A DNA stretch of 64,000 nt from Gammaproteobacteria bacterium (GCA_023266115.1 JAHFRU010000009.1:1-64000); one strand, 5' to 3'; counted from the first letter of the stretch, positions 36,725-45,804 are shown. Notes: a model not told the origin generated them from the sequence alone. Numbers and translations: made by a program.

Positions 36725-39397
36725 ATGCAAGCCACACAGGCAGCGAATATCGTACAAACGGTTTCCACCACATGTCCTTACTGTGGTGTCGGTTGCGGTC
36801 TCCAGGCCGCCGTCGGACTAAACGGCGCAGTCGCCATCGCGGGTGATCCCTCCCACCCCGCGAACTACGGCCGGCTCTGTTCGAAAGGGTCCGCCCTGCC
36901 CGAAACGGTTGGCCTGGACGGCCGCTTGTTGTATCCGGAAATCGCCGGCCGGCGTGTCGGCTGGAATGAAGCGCTGGATGCCGTCGCCGATAACTTCCGG
37001 TGCATCATCAATACACACGGCCCCGACGCCGTCGCTTTCTATGTCTCCGGCCAGTTGCTGACCGAGGACTACTACGTCGCCAACAAAATGATGAAAGGAT
37101 TCATCGGCAGCGCCAACATCGATACCAACTCGCGGCTGTGCATGGCCTCCAGCGTTGCTGGCCACAAGCGCGCGTTTGGCTCCGACACCGTGCCGGGCTG
37201 TTACGAAGACCTCGAACTTGCCGAGCTGATCGTGCTGACCGGTTCCAACACGGCCTGGTGTCATCCGGTCGTCTACCAGCGCATCGCCAGGGCCAAAGAA
37301 CAAAACAAAAAGCTCAAGATTGTCGTCGTCGATCCGCGCCGCACGGCGACCTGCGATATTGCCGACCTGCATCTTGCGCTGAAACCCGGCACTGACGTCA
37401 CGCTGTTCAACGGCCTGCTGGATTTCCTGCGCCGCGAGGACGGCGCCGATTACGCGTTCATCGAGAACCATACCGAAGGTTTTGCCGCGGCGATCAAGAC
37501 GGCGAAGGATACGGCAGCGTCGATCCCGGCGGTCGCACAATCCTGCGGGCTTGATCCGGACGATGTCGCGCGGTTTTACCAAATGTTCCTGCGCACCGAA
37601 AAAACTGTCACGCTCTACTCGCAGGGCGTCAACCAGTCGTCCAGCGGCACCGATAAGGTCAACAGCATCATCAACTGCCATCTGCTGACCGGCCGTATTG
37701 GCAAGCCCGGCATGGGACCGTTTTCAATCACCGGCCAGCCGAACGCGATGGGTGGCCGCGAGGTCGGCGGGCTCGCCAATCAGCTTGCCGCGCATATGGA
37801 ATTCGGCAACGAGGCGCACGTTGATACCGTTCGCGCGTTCTGGCACGCGCCGAAGCTGGCAACACAGCCGGGGCTGAAGGCAGTCGACATGTTCAGCGCA
37901 ATAGGCGATGGCAAGATCAAGGCCGTCTGGATCATGGCGACGAATCCCGCCGTCAGTCTGCCGGATGCCGGCCGCGTGCGCGAGGCACTGGATCGCTGTG
38001 AGTTCGTCGTCGTGTCGGACTGCATGCGCGACACCGACACCACAAGGTACGCCGACGTGCTGCTGCCCGCTGCTGCGTGGGGCGAGAAAGAGGGTACCGT
38101 AACGAACTCCGAACGCCGCATCTCGCGGCAACGCGCGTTTCTGCCATCGCCCGGCGAAGCGCAACCCGACTGGTGGATCGTCACGCAGGTAGCGCGGCGC
38201 ATGGGATACGCGGATCAGTTTGGCTACCAAAGTGCGGCGGATGTTTTCCGCGAACATGCGCGGCTTTCCGGGTATCGTAACAACAGCACGCGCGACTTCG
38301 ACATCAGCGCGCTGGCCAATATCAGTGATGCGCAATACGACGAGCTGACGCCGCTGCAATGGCCCGTTACGGCTGACACCGCATCCGGCACGGCGCGCAT
38401 GTTTACAGACCGGCGCTACTTCACACCAAACGGACGGGCGCGCTTCATCGCGACCGATCCGCGCCCGCCCGCGAACCGGCCCGACGCACAGTACCCGCTG
38501 ATCCTGAACACCGGAAGGTTGCGCGATCAGTGGCACACGATGACACGTACCGGAAAATCGCCGCGGCTTGCCGCGCACAAGGTCGAAAGCTTTGTCGAGG
38601 TCCATCCGGACGATGCGAAGCAACACGATGTGAAAGACGGCGCGCTGGCACGAATCACCAGTCGCTGGGGCGACATGCTCGCCCGCGTCGTGGTCACCGA
38701 AGATCAGCAGCGTGGCTGCGTATTCGTGCCGCTGCACTGGAGCGATCAATACGCGCGCCACGGCACCGTCGATGCGCTGGTGAATCCAGCGACCGATCCG
38801 GTATCCGGCCAGCCGGAATCCAAGCATACGCCAGTCGCCATCGAGACATGGCAGGCCGCATGGTATGGTTTCGCGCTGTCGCGGCGCCGTCTCGCGTTCG
38901 ATGACGCCGCCTACGGCACCGTCGCGATCGGCAAACAGTTCTGGCGTTACGAACTCGCCGGCGACAACCGGCCCGACGACTTCGCACGCTGGGTGCGCAG
39001 CCACCTATGCGCGAAAGACGAAAAGATCGAATGGATTGACTATCTCGATAAACCCGCCGGCCGATACCGCGGCGCGCGGCTGATCAACGGCAGGATCGAG
39101 AGCTGCATCTTCATCTCAAACTCGTTCGAACTACCGCCCCGCACCTGGCTCGCGGAACTGTTCGTGAAAAACGAACTCACCCCGCAGGAGCGCGCCAGCC
39201 TGCTTGCCGGTAAACCCGCAAAGGGCATGAAAGACGCCGGCCGTATCATCTGCGCCTGCTTCGGCGTCGGCGAGAACACAATCAAGGAAACCATTGCCGC
39301 AGAAAAACTTCGCACCGTCGAAGACATCGGCCAGTGCCTCAAGGCCGGCACGAATTGTGGATCGTGTATCCCGGAACTCAAGAGTCTGCTGGCATAA
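36725..39397 (+). CDS. nasA: Assimilatory nitrate reductase catalytic subunit
   Basis: An 890-residue molybdopterin-bis-MGD oxidoreductase, cytoplasmic (no Tat signal). The N-terminal [4Fe-4S] site is CPYCGVGCG (Cys17, Cys20, Cys24) plus RLCSKG. The Mo ligand is probably Cys in NSRLCMASSVAGHK. Near 600, DQWHTMTRTGKSPRL begins the dinucleotide-binding domain. A C-terminal BFD-like [2Fe-2S] domain (IICACFGVGENTIKETI ... NCGSCIPELKSLLA) marks the NasA type. It reduces nitrate to nitrite for NirBD. The electron donor subunit and nitrate transporter are not in the window. Confidence 0.95.
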   Translation: MQATQAANIVQTVSTTCPYCGVGCGLQAAVGLNGAVAIAGDPSHPANYGRLCSKGSALPETVGLDGRLLYPEIAGRRVGWNEALDAVADNFRCIINTHGPDAVAFYVSGQLLTEDYYVANKMMKGFIGSANIDTNSRLCMASSVAGHKRAFGSDTVPGCYEDLELAELIVLTGSNTAWCHPVVYQRIARAKEQNKKLKIVVVDPRRTATCDIADLHLALKPGTDVTLFNGLLDFLRREDGADYAFIENHTEGFAAAIKTAKDTAASIPAVAQSCGLDPDDVARFYQMFLRTEKTVTLYSQGVNQSSSGTDKVNSIINCHLLTGRIGKPGMGPFSITGQPNAMGGREVGGLANQLAAHMEFGNEAHVDTVRAFWHAPKLATQPGLKAVDMFSAIGDGKIKAVWIMATNPAVSLPDAGRVREALDRCEFVVVSDCMRDTDTTRYADVLLPAAAWGEKEGTVTNSERRISRQRAFLPSPGEAQPDWWIVTQVARRMGYADQFGYQSAADVFREHARLSGYRNNSTRDFDISALANISDAQYDELTPLQWPVTADTASGTARMFTDRRYFTPNGRARFIATDPRPPANRPDAQYPLILNTGRLRDQWHTMTRTGKSPRLAAHKVESFVEVHPDDAKQHDVKDGALARITSRWGDMLARVVVTEDQQRGCVFVPLHWSDQYARHGTVDALVNPATDPVSGQPESKHTPVAIETWQAAWYGFALSRRRLAFDDAAYGTVAIGKQFWRYELAGDNRPDDFARWVRSHLCAKDEKIEWIDYLDKPAGRYRGARLINGRIESCIFISNSFELPPRTWLAELFVKNELTPQERASLLAGKPAKGMKDAGRIICACFGVGENTIKETIAAEKLRTVEDIGQCLKAGTNCGSCIPELKSLLA

Positions 39398-39701
39398 TGT
39401 ATTTGCAGGGTAGGTGCAGCAGAGCGAAATTCATCAATAACGTGATCGCAAAACGCTACAAGCACCGCGCCCCCCGGTCCGCCGCGGCTGGTGGCGGCGG
39501 ATAGAGAATGGGCGGCCGCGGTGCCCGCCCGAGTCGGTTTTGATGTGGAAAATACCGTTTTAGACAATAGTCGCCTGCGGAATCTTGTCGAAGAGGTATA
39601 TATTATAATGACGTGGTCGGATCCGACCCGTGCTGAGGGCGCGGAGGCCGTTAGCCGGTAAGCACGTGCAAAAAACCTCGTTCAATATCTGGAGAAATAA
39701 C
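39398..39701. other. Intergenic between nasA and lemA
   Basis: Contains a degenerate copy of the AGGTTGGGTAGAGCGAAAC-type repeat near 39411. I see no gene. The last part is the lemA leader; no clear terminator was found. Confidence 0.4.
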
Positions 39702-40322
39702 ATGCGTACATTATGGCTCGCTTTGGCGGCATGGCTTGTGTTAAGCCTGACCGGCTGCGGCTACAACACGTTGCAGAGCAACGACGAACAAATCAAGGCG
39801 AGCTGGTCCGAGGTCGTGAATCAGTACCAGCGGCGTGCGGATCTCGTGCCCAACCTCGTCAATACCGTAAAAGGCTTCGCCGCGCAGGAAAAAGAAGTAT
39901 TGCTGGGCGTCACCAACGCCCGCGCCAGGGTCGGCAGCATTCAGGCCACCCCGGAGCTCGTCAACAGCCCGGAGGCATTTGCCAAATTTCAATCCGCACA
40001 AGGCGAGCTCTCGGGCGCGCTCTCCCGGCTGCTGGTGGTGTCCGAGAATTATCCGGAGTTGAAGTCCGACGCCAACTTTCGCGATCTGCAGGCGCAACTG
40101 GAAGGCACGGAAAACCGCATTACGGTCGCGCGCAACCGCTATATCAAGGCGGTCGAGGAATACAACGTGACCGTGCGTTCCTTCCCGTCGAATATGACGG
40201 CGATGGCGTTTGGCTATAAAACGAAGCCCAACTTCACCGTGGAAAACGAGAAGGCAATTTCCTCCGCGCCGAAGGTGGATTTCGGGACGGCGCCGGCCCA
40301 GCCCCAGGGCGCGACGCCGTGA
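39702..40322 (+). CDS. lemA: LemA family lipoprotein
   Basis: A 206-residue protein with a lipoprotein signal (LVLSLTGC near residue 19-22) and the helical LemA domain: ASWSEVVNQYQRRADLVPNLVNTVKG, ARARVGSI, GALSRLLVVSENYPELKSDANF, LEGTENRITVARNRYIKAVEEYN, and FGYKTKPNFTVENE. LemA proteins are found with TPM-domain genes exactly as here; the function is unclear. It starts at the ATG at 39702, since the earlier codons do not encode a signal. Confidence 0.93.
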   Translation: MRTLWLALAAWLVLSLTGCGYNTLQSNDEQIKASWSEVVNQYQRRADLVPNLVNTVKGFAAQEKEVLLGVTNARARVGSIQATPELVNSPEAFAKFQSAQGELSGALSRLLVVSENYPELKSDANFRDLQAQLEGTENRITVARNRYIKAVEEYNVTVRSFPSNMTAMAFGYKTKPNFTVENEKAISSAPKVDFGTAPAQPQGATP

Positions 40323-40333
40323 TTCGCTAGGTG

Positions 40334-41173
40334 ATGGCGATGAAGACGGCACGAGCGTCAGGGCTCGCACTCGCACTGGGCTGGTCATGCATCGCGGGAG
40401 CCCAGGTCGCTGTCCCGCCGTTGACCGGCTGGGTCGTGGATCAGACCGGGACGCTCAATGCCGGGCAGACGGCCGCGCTCGAGCAGACACTGCAAGCGTT
40501 TGAAACGCGCAAAGGCAGTCAGGTCGCGGTGCTCATTGTGCCGACCGCCGCGCCGGAAACCATCGAGCAATATGCGCTGCGCGTGGCGGAGATATGGAAG
40601 TTAGGCCGCAAGAAAGTCGATGACGGTGCGGTGCTGGTGATCGCCATGACCGACCGCGCGCTGCGCATCGAAGTAGGCTACGGCCTTGAGGGCGCACTCA
40701 CGGACGCGACCAGCAAGCGCATCATCAGCGAGGTGATGACGCCGCGTTTCCGCAAAGGAGACTTCTATGGCGGCATTACCGCCGGGGTCGACGAGATCAT
40801 CCGTATTATCGACGGCGAGCCGTTACCGGCGCCCGCCGGCGGCGTTGCCGGTATTCAGCAATATGTTCCGGTCATTTTTATTCTGGCGTTCGTCGTGGGC
40901 GGAGTGCTGCGCGCCGCGCTCGGTCGATTGCCCGGCGCGCTCGCCACCGGCGGGGTGGTGACCGTGGTTGCCTGGATATTCTTCGGCGCCTTCACCATCG
41001 CGTTGGTCGCCGGTGTGGTCGCGCTGCTGTTTACCTTGTTCAGCGGCGGTGGCGGCCCCGGTATCGGAGGCATCGGCGGTCGTCGCGGCGGATTCGGCAC
41101 CGGCGGGATGCGTAGCGGCGGCCCGTTCGGCGGCGGCACCTTTGGTGGTGGCGGCGCATCGGGCCGGTGGTAA
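40334..41173 (+). CDS. TPM-domain membrane protein with Gly-rich tail (YgcG-like)
   Basis: A 279-residue protein: signal peptide, a TPM domain (VVDQTGTLNAGQTAALEQTLQAFETRKGSQ, IWKLGRKKVDDGAVLVIAMTDRALRIEVGYGLEGALTD), two membrane helices (about residues 172-235), and a C-terminal Gly/Ser-rich tail. TPM domains have a TLP18.3-like fold associated with photosystem repair and phosphatase-like activities. The gene lies 11 nt after lemA and its tail overlaps the region of the next gene's start. A GTG at 40331 is an alternative start. Confidence 0.88.
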   Translation: MAMKTARASGLALALGWSCIAGAQVAVPPLTGWVVDQTGTLNAGQTAALEQTLQAFETRKGSQVAVLIVPTAAPETIEQYALRVAEIWKLGRKKVDDGAVLVIAMTDRALRIEVGYGLEGALTDATSKRIISEVMTPRFRKGDFYGGITAGVDEIIRIIDGEPLPAPAGGVAGIQQYVPVIFILAFVVGGVLRAALGRLPGALATGGVVTVVAWIFFGAFTIALVAGVVALLFTLFSGGGGPGIGGIGGRRGGFGTGGMRSGGPFGGGTFGGGGASGRW

Positions 41174-41175
41174 CG

Positions 41176-41673
41176 ATGAACATCCCGCGCATAGCCCGAC
41201 ATCTCGCCATGACCCGCCGGCAGGTCGACCGGGCTTTCCCGCCCCCAACCTTGCTCGCGATCGAGGAGTCGCTCAAGGCGAGCGAGACCAAACACGCCGG
41301 CGAAATCCGTTTCGCCGTCGAAGGCGCACTGGACACAGTGCCGCTGTTCAGCGGGCAATCCGCGCGCGAACGCGCGATTGACGTGTTTTCACAATTGCGG
41401 GCATGGGATACCGCGCACAATAACGGCGTGCTGATTTATCTGTTGCTCGCCGACCGGGACGTCGAGATCGTCGCCGATCGCGGCATACACGCGAAGGTCG
41501 GCGCAAGGGAATGGGAGGCGATATGCCGCGATATGGAAGCCGCATTCACGCAGGCCGACTATGAAGGCGGCGTGCTCGGCGGCATTCAGGCGGTGACGCA
41601 ACATCTGATCCGGCATTTTCCCGTTTCAGGCGTGGATCAGAATGAACTGCCCGACACGCCGGTGATACTGTAG
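41176..41673 (+). CDS. Soluble TPM-domain protein
   Basis: A 165-residue protein without a signal peptide, a second TPM paralogue: RQVDRAFPPPTLLAIEESLKASETKHAGEIRFAVE, RAIDVFSQLRAWDTAHNNGVLIYLLLADRDVEIVADRGI. It follows the upstream TPM gene by 2 nt. The lemA-TPM-TPM arrangement is common in proteobacteria; the biochemical role is unknown. A GTG at 41167 is an alternative start. Confidence 0.85.
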   Translation: MNIPRIARHLAMTRRQVDRAFPPPTLLAIEESLKASETKHAGEIRFAVEGALDTVPLFSGQSARERAIDVFSQLRAWDTAHNNGVLIYLLLADRDVEIVADRGIHAKVGAREWEAICRDMEAAFTQADYEGGVLGGIQAVTQHLIRHFPVSGVDQNELPDTPVIL

Positions 41674-41859
41674 CCCGGCCAGCCTCGTCCCCCGCGTCGG
41701 CGCGCGCATGGGCATTTCCGGTTATTCCCCCGGTAACATTGCCCGGCCGCGAGTGACATAGTTTACATCGCCCGCGACGCGGGTCATGACAAGGTTGTTC
41801 TTGAACGGCCATCCATCCGCCAGCGATGGCTTTCTTGCGACAGCAGGAGGAACAACCAC

Positions 41860-42675
41860 GTGAACGTGACATCACGAATAGCGTCGGGTCTGCTCATCGG
41901 CGCGATAACGGGAACATCCTTCGCTGGCACGCTGTTGCCGGTCATCGCGCCGATCCCCACAAATTAACCATGCTCGATCCCGTCGGAACGGATTCCGGCA
42001 GCGCCGGAACTGATGGTCGCCGGTACACGCCCGTGACCGTTGCCGATGCCGTGGCGCTGGGAAGTGGCGCGTAACCTGTGCGTGCAGCCGGTGCGCCTCG
42101 GTCGCCTCGTCTGGACCTGGCCTTCACTGAGCATCCAGTACACCGGCGACGGACTGGCCTTCGGCCTGCCCGGCGCGCGCACGCAGTGGAAGAAGGCGGA
42201 TGTGACCTTCACCGTGCGCGACTGGAAGACCGTGTGGTGTTCCGATCTGTACAACTTCTCCACCGGCGAAGCGGCTGATCTGCTGGATGAAGTCAACGAT
42301 GCCGATTGCGTCGAGGTCTACTTCGTCAAGGGCGATAACGCCATGCACACCAACTGGGGCGGCGGCGCGACGTTCTCGTCGGGCAGTGCCAACACCAGGA
42401 TCATCTCCAGCGACGGCAACGTACCGCCCGGCATCGACCTGACCCATCTGGCCCATGAGCTCGGCCACGCGGTCGACCTGCCGCACCCGACGGCCGCCAA
42501 TGCATCGAGCACCAACACGCTGATGTGCCCGAGCGGCTTCATGAACGACAACCCCAAGCGCAACAGCCAGGAAAACAAAAACAACCTGTCGAACCCGCTG
42601 CTGACCTTCAGCATCAAGCCCGTCAGCGCCGGACCCGACTGCACCAACAGCGCCAGTTGCGGCGCGTGTCCGTAA
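41860..42675 (+). pseudogene. Secreted zincin-type metalloprotease gene with two in-frame stops
   Basis: One reading frame from a GTG at 41860, with AGGAGG 9 nt upstream, encodes a signal peptide (MNVTSRIASGLLIGAITGTS). It is broken by TAA at 41965-41967 and TGA at 42034-42036, then runs open to 42675. The downstream part, about 200 residues, carries HELGHAVDLPH (HExxHxxxxxH zinc motif, His codon at 42454) and a Cys-rich C-terminus (DCTNSASCGACP). Both stops could come from CAA and CGA by C-to-T changes. I take it as a decayed protease. A second, intact HExxH protein lies 4.2 kb downstream across the cassette region. Confidence 0.65.
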
Positions 42676-42919
42676 GTCAGTTAATTCGCAAGTTCGCAAG
42701 CGTCAGAAAACCGTGAAGGGCGGAAGGCCGCTCTTCACGGGAATAGGGGCGACCGGCGCGGGTGATCATGATGCCGCGCCGGTCGTGCGGCGTTTTGGGC
42801 AGCACAACCCGCGTCCCTCGTTTCGTAGCAGCGGGCAGGATAACGCCTGATTCGTGTGGTGTACTTGCCGATTTTGTTAGGGTGTCGAATACTAGTGTAG
42901 GTGCTACAAGGAGAGGGTG

Positions 42920-43483
42920 ATGGGACTTCACGTGCATAATCTTGGCAATCTTCCAAATACGGACGATGGAAGGGATTATTTTATCTATGTCCTAGATTAC
43001 GGATGGAAGGAGCCCCTTACAGATGCGCTGGTTGCGAATTTTACCAACATGGCGCGAATGGCTTCGCAGACCAGGTCGGTTGTAGTTGCGGGCATTGAGC
43101 CAATTCACTTTGCGAATGACATTTTTTCCTGGCACGGAATAAATGGGGAAGATGGCGAAAAGATTTTGCCCGCTATTCTAATCACTACCCTTACTCCTTC
43201 CTACTTTCGAGAACACAACGAAGAGTACCGACAGTCCGGTGAAATTCACGACAAACTCTTGTTGATTCCACTGAGGGCCGCGTGCAATACCACAGACGAC
43301 GTGATTCAACTTATTAAATCGATCTTCAGCGATATCAAAGAAAAGAAAAAGCTTTCTGGATTTACCGTGGCGAAAACAATTAACAGGAATGGCGTGCGAC
43401 GTTTAGCTGACGCCATAATATTGGAGCCCAATATTTCGGGGGTGGGCATTGATCTTCGGAAGTTGTTTCAACCGGGCAGCTAA
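42920..43483 (+). CDS. Hypothetical protein in an integron-type gene cassette
   Basis: A 187-residue soluble protein starting MGLHVHNLGNLPNTDDGRDY. It has lower GC and different codon use than its neighbours, with segments such as RSVVVAGIEPIHFANDI, HDKLLLIPLRAACNTTDDVI and GVRRLADAIILEP. I recognise no family. The stop codon TAA lies inside the R'' box (GCTAAC) of an attC site, the typical position in cassettes. AAGGAGAGG lies immediately upstream of the alternative GTG (42917) and ATG starts. A possible upstream cassette boundary, GTTAGGG near 42878, is weak. Confidence 0.65.
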   Translation: MGLHVHNLGNLPNTDDGRDYFIYVLDYGWKEPLTDALVANFTNMARMASQTRSVVVAGIEPIHFANDIFSWHGINGEDGEKILPAILITTLTPSYFREHNEEYRQSGEIHDKLLLIPLRAACNTTDDVIQLIKSIFSDIKEKKKLSGFTVAKTINRNGVRRLADAIILEPNISGVGIDLRKLFQPGS

Positions 43484-43549
43484 CCAGCCCATCAAGCCGA
43501 CGCTCATTCCGCTGCGCTTCATTCGCGTGGCTTATGGGCGACGTTAGTC
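43478..43549 (+). repeat. Integron attC recombination site
   Basis: A 72-bp imperfect palindrome opens with R'' AGCTAAC and closes with R' GTTAGTC (G-T cleavage point 43543/43544). The inner arms CAGCCCATCAAGCCGACGC and GCGTGGCTTATGGGCGAC pair with one or two extra-helical bases, as in the aadA-type attC sites I remember (AAGCCGACGC / GCG..GGCTT). It separates two cassette-like genes. No intI gene lies in the window. Confidence 0.8.
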
Positions 43550-43559
43550 GCCACGAGCA

Positions 43560-44504
43560 ATGTCTGCTCTTGTCGACAAAGGGTTGAAAGCACGACGGGA
43601 ATCCAAGTTCGTCGACTTCAAGCGTTCGTTTGATCCGGACTCGAATGGCGAGTGGTGTGAACTCGTAAAGGACATCGTCGCAATGGCGAACAGCGGCGGC
43701 GGCGTCATTCTTGTCGGTCTAGATAATGCTGGACTTCCTTCCAAGGCTAACGTGGAGCCACTCTTGGCTCTGGATCACGCCAAGGTTCTCGACAAGGTTC
43801 GGAAGTACACTGGATCGGACATAGCCGATGTTGAGGTTCAGGAAGCACAGAAGGACGGAGAGACGATCGCTGTTCTAGAGATCGCGGCCGTCAAAGTGCC
43901 AATAGTTTTTCAGGAGGTCGGCACGTATGAGATCCCTGGAGGAAAGCAAAAGACAGCCTTTTCAAAGGGGACCATCTACTTTCGGCACGGTGCGAAGAGC
44001 GAGCCTGGGACAACGGATGACATTCGCAGCGTCATCGAACGTCAGCTTGAAGCCATCCGCGGGGAGTGGCTTGATGGCGTCCGGAAGGTTGTTACTGCTC
44101 CCCAAGGATCGGCGGTGTCTGTCCTTTCGGGCGAGATCCGAGAGAGCGCCGCGGCAGACGCCACGCCAATCCGTTTGGTAGACGACCCTGACGCACCGGG
44201 CTATCGCCTCATTGACCATGACACAACTTATCCCCATCGGCAGAAAGAACTCATTGGCGTCGTCAATGGCATGCTTCCAGAAGGCGTCAACGTCACCACG
44301 TACGACATTCTTGCAGTCCGCAGGGTCCACGGCATTGATCGCGATCCTCGGTACTGCCATACGCCGAAGTTCGGAAGCCCTCAGTACAGCGACAATTTTG
44401 CGAGGTGGGTCGTAGATCGACACAAGGAGAACAAGGAGTTCTTCGCAGATGCTCGTAAGCAGTATCAGGAGGGTCACTATGTGAACGGTCGGACACATCG
44501 GTAA
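43560..44504 (+). CDS. AlbA/Schlafen-like ATP-binding (AAA_4) protein, 3' end cut by IS
   Basis: The N-terminal 190 residues match the AlbA_2/Schlafen AAA_4 domain: ESKFVDFKRSFDPDSNGEW, KDIVAMANSGGGVILVGLDN, AVLEIAAVKVPIVFQ, and FSKGTIYFRHGAKSEP. These domains occur in RNase-like or regulatory proteins and in mobile-element cargo. The C-terminal region is unassigned. The last six codons (GRTHR plus stop) come from the end of an IS481-type element, so the native C-terminus is lost. Without 1,309 bp, the frame would read on as VNHVGG and stop in a downstream attC-like box. The gene starts 11 nt after attC. Confidence 0.75.
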   Translation: MSALVDKGLKARRESKFVDFKRSFDPDSNGEWCELVKDIVAMANSGGGVILVGLDNAGLPSKANVEPLLALDHAKVLDKVRKYTGSDIADVEVQEAQKDGETIAVLEIAAVKVPIVFQEVGTYEIPGGKQKTAFSKGTIYFRHGAKSEPGTTDDIRSVIERQLEAIRGEWLDGVRKVVTAPQGSAVSVLSGEIRESAAADATPIRLVDDPDAPGYRLIDHDTTYPHRQKELIGVVNGMLPEGVNVTTYDILAVRRVHGIDRDPRYCHTPKFGSPQYSDNFARWVVDRHKENKEFFADARKQYQEGHYVNGRTHR

Positions 44505-45791
44505 CAAAATAGTCCGAAGACATAGGTTACATGTTGTGGCGTTTCAGTCTGCCATAAACATCCTCAATACGCATGTGGCGTTCGAGCAGTCTTCCGAGTT
44601 TGAGCGGGCCGAAGTAAACGTTCCAGACGCCATCGTCGATCTCTTCGAGCCCCACGTATTCCCCGACACACACGATGGAGACGTTCAGCCAGTCGTTATT
44701 CCAGCGAATGCCGCCGTTGGCACTGACGTAACGCACCTCGAAGCGATCCGGGTATTCGAGCGGCGGTAGTTTGTTGGGCATTTCGCGGCGGGACGGTACA
44801 TAGAGTGACCCCGGCGTCTGCTGATCGAGCGCTTCATGCGGTCGCTCGTCATTGAACTCGGACCGGAAGTGGTTGAACTTCCGCTGTTGCGCCTGGAGAT
44901 TACCCGCCGGCGGTTTGGTGGCCTCGGCCTTCAAGGTCTTGTGCATGCGTTCGTGCCGGCCGTTCTGTTGTGGTTTACCGGGCTCGATCAGCTCCGGCAA
45001 TACCCCGAGCCGCACCCACCAGGCCGAGAGACTGGAGAGTCGCGCCAGCGTGTTGGTCGCAAACGGTACGCCGTTGTCGGTGCGGATGCGCTTCGGCAGT
45101 CCGAACTCCTTAAACAGGTGCGTGAAAACCGGCTTGGCCTCCTTCACCGCCGTGGTCAGCAGCCCCTGGCAGCCCAGCAGGTAGCGACTGTAACCATCGG
45201 TGACGGTGAGCGGGTAACAATAGATTCCGTCGTGGGTCTTGAACTGCCCCTTGAAGTCGGCGCACCACGTGTCGTTCGGAGCGAGGATGGCGCTCGCGGG
45301 TTTGCCGGGATGCCCGATACGTCGACGGTTACGCTGCTTTGGCACCATGCCATGCCGACTCAGAATATCGCAGACCGTCGAGCGTCCCGGCAAGTCCCAG
45401 CGCGGATGGCGCTTGTGCACGATGATCAGCAACTTCTTGGCGCCCCACGAGGGATGCCGCCGGCGCGCCTCCAGGAAGGCCTGAACAATCTCCTCGGCGG
45501 TGGCGTTCGGGGAGCGCACGGGTCGGCGCGAATGCTCCACCAGTCCCGCTGGACCGTGGCGCAGATATCGGTCGATCCATTTATACCCGGTCTTGCGTGA
45601 GACCCCGTAGAGGTCGCAGAGCTCGGTGACCGTGAGTGATTCACGTAGAAAATCGGCAATGAATTGGGTTCGTTGATCCATGGGTGACGTTTGACTCCAG
45701 GGCATGGGGCACCTCCTTGCGGTGCCCGTGAGTGTGATCCACACTTGTTACCCATGTCCCCGGACGAAACTGTTACCTATGTGTCTGGACC
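44487..45791 (-). mobile_element. IS481-family insertion sequence with doubled terminal repeats
   Basis: A complete-looking 1,305-bp element with one transposase gene. The ends are about 46-bp imperfect inverted repeats, each containing a tandem pair of related ~20-bp motifs: GGTCGGACACATCGGTAACA and AGTCCGAAGACATAGGTTAC on the left, and GGTCCAGACACATAGGTAAC and GTCCGGGGACATGGGTAACA (reverse complement) on the right. Flanking 4-bp sequences GAAC (44483-44486) and GTAC (45792-45795) may be a target duplication with one mismatch. It lies inside a cassette gene. Confidence 0.85.
44527..45705 (-). CDS. IS481-family DDE transposase
   Basis: A 392-residue transposase. An N-terminal helix-turn-helix (LTVTELCDLYGVSRKTGYKWIDRY) is followed by the integrase core: Asp in NDTWCADFKG, Asp in KRIRTDNGVPF, Glu in NGRHERMHKTLK. 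The C-terminal domain ends YGRLKRHNM. I chose the ATG at 45705 with AGGAGGTG upstream rather than the one at 45744. All catalytic residues are present and no frameshift is visible, so it may be active. Confidence 0.9.
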   Translation of the reverse strand: MPWSQTSPMDQRTQFIADFLRESLTVTELCDLYGVSRKTGYKWIDRYLRHGPAGLVEHSRRPVRSPNATAEEIVQAFLEARRRHPSWGAKKLLIIVHKRHPRWDLPGRSTVCDILSRHGMVPKQRNRRRIGHPGKPASAILAPNDTWCADFKGQFKTHDGIYCYPLTVTDGYSRYLLGCQGLLTTAVKEAKPVFTHLFKEFGLPKRIRTDNGVPFATNTLARLSSLSAWWVRLGVLPELIEPGKPQQNGRHERMHKTLKAEATKPPAGNLQAQQRKFNHFRSEFNDERPHEALDQQTPGSLYVPSRREMPNKLPPLEYPDRFEVRYVSANGGIRWNNDWLNVSIVCVGEYVGLEEIDDGVWNVYFGPLKLGRLLERHMRIEDVYGRLKRHNM

Positions 45792-45804
45792 GTACCATGT
45801 TGGT

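Noticed and set aside
37724-39004. 426-codon minus-strand frame opposite nasA
   Set aside because: Antisense of a well-identified gene, with composition typical of a GC-rich shadow.
41860-42675. Frameshifts in the first zincin gene
   Set aside because: The signal-peptide frame, the middle segment and the zincin frame are all in the same phase; only two stop codons interrupt it.
24821-42675. Stop-codon recoding or a changed genetic code explaining the in-frame TAG, TAA and TGA
   Set aside because: Three different stop codons in unrelated genes, while all other genes use them as normal stops, argue for mutation and not recoding.
42860-42885. Second attC or attI upstream of the first cassette gene (GTTAGGG)
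   Set aside because: The box is incomplete and no pairing left half was found; only noted as a possible boundary.
44836-45600. 254-codon plus-strand frame
   Set aside because: Antisense of the IS481 transposase.
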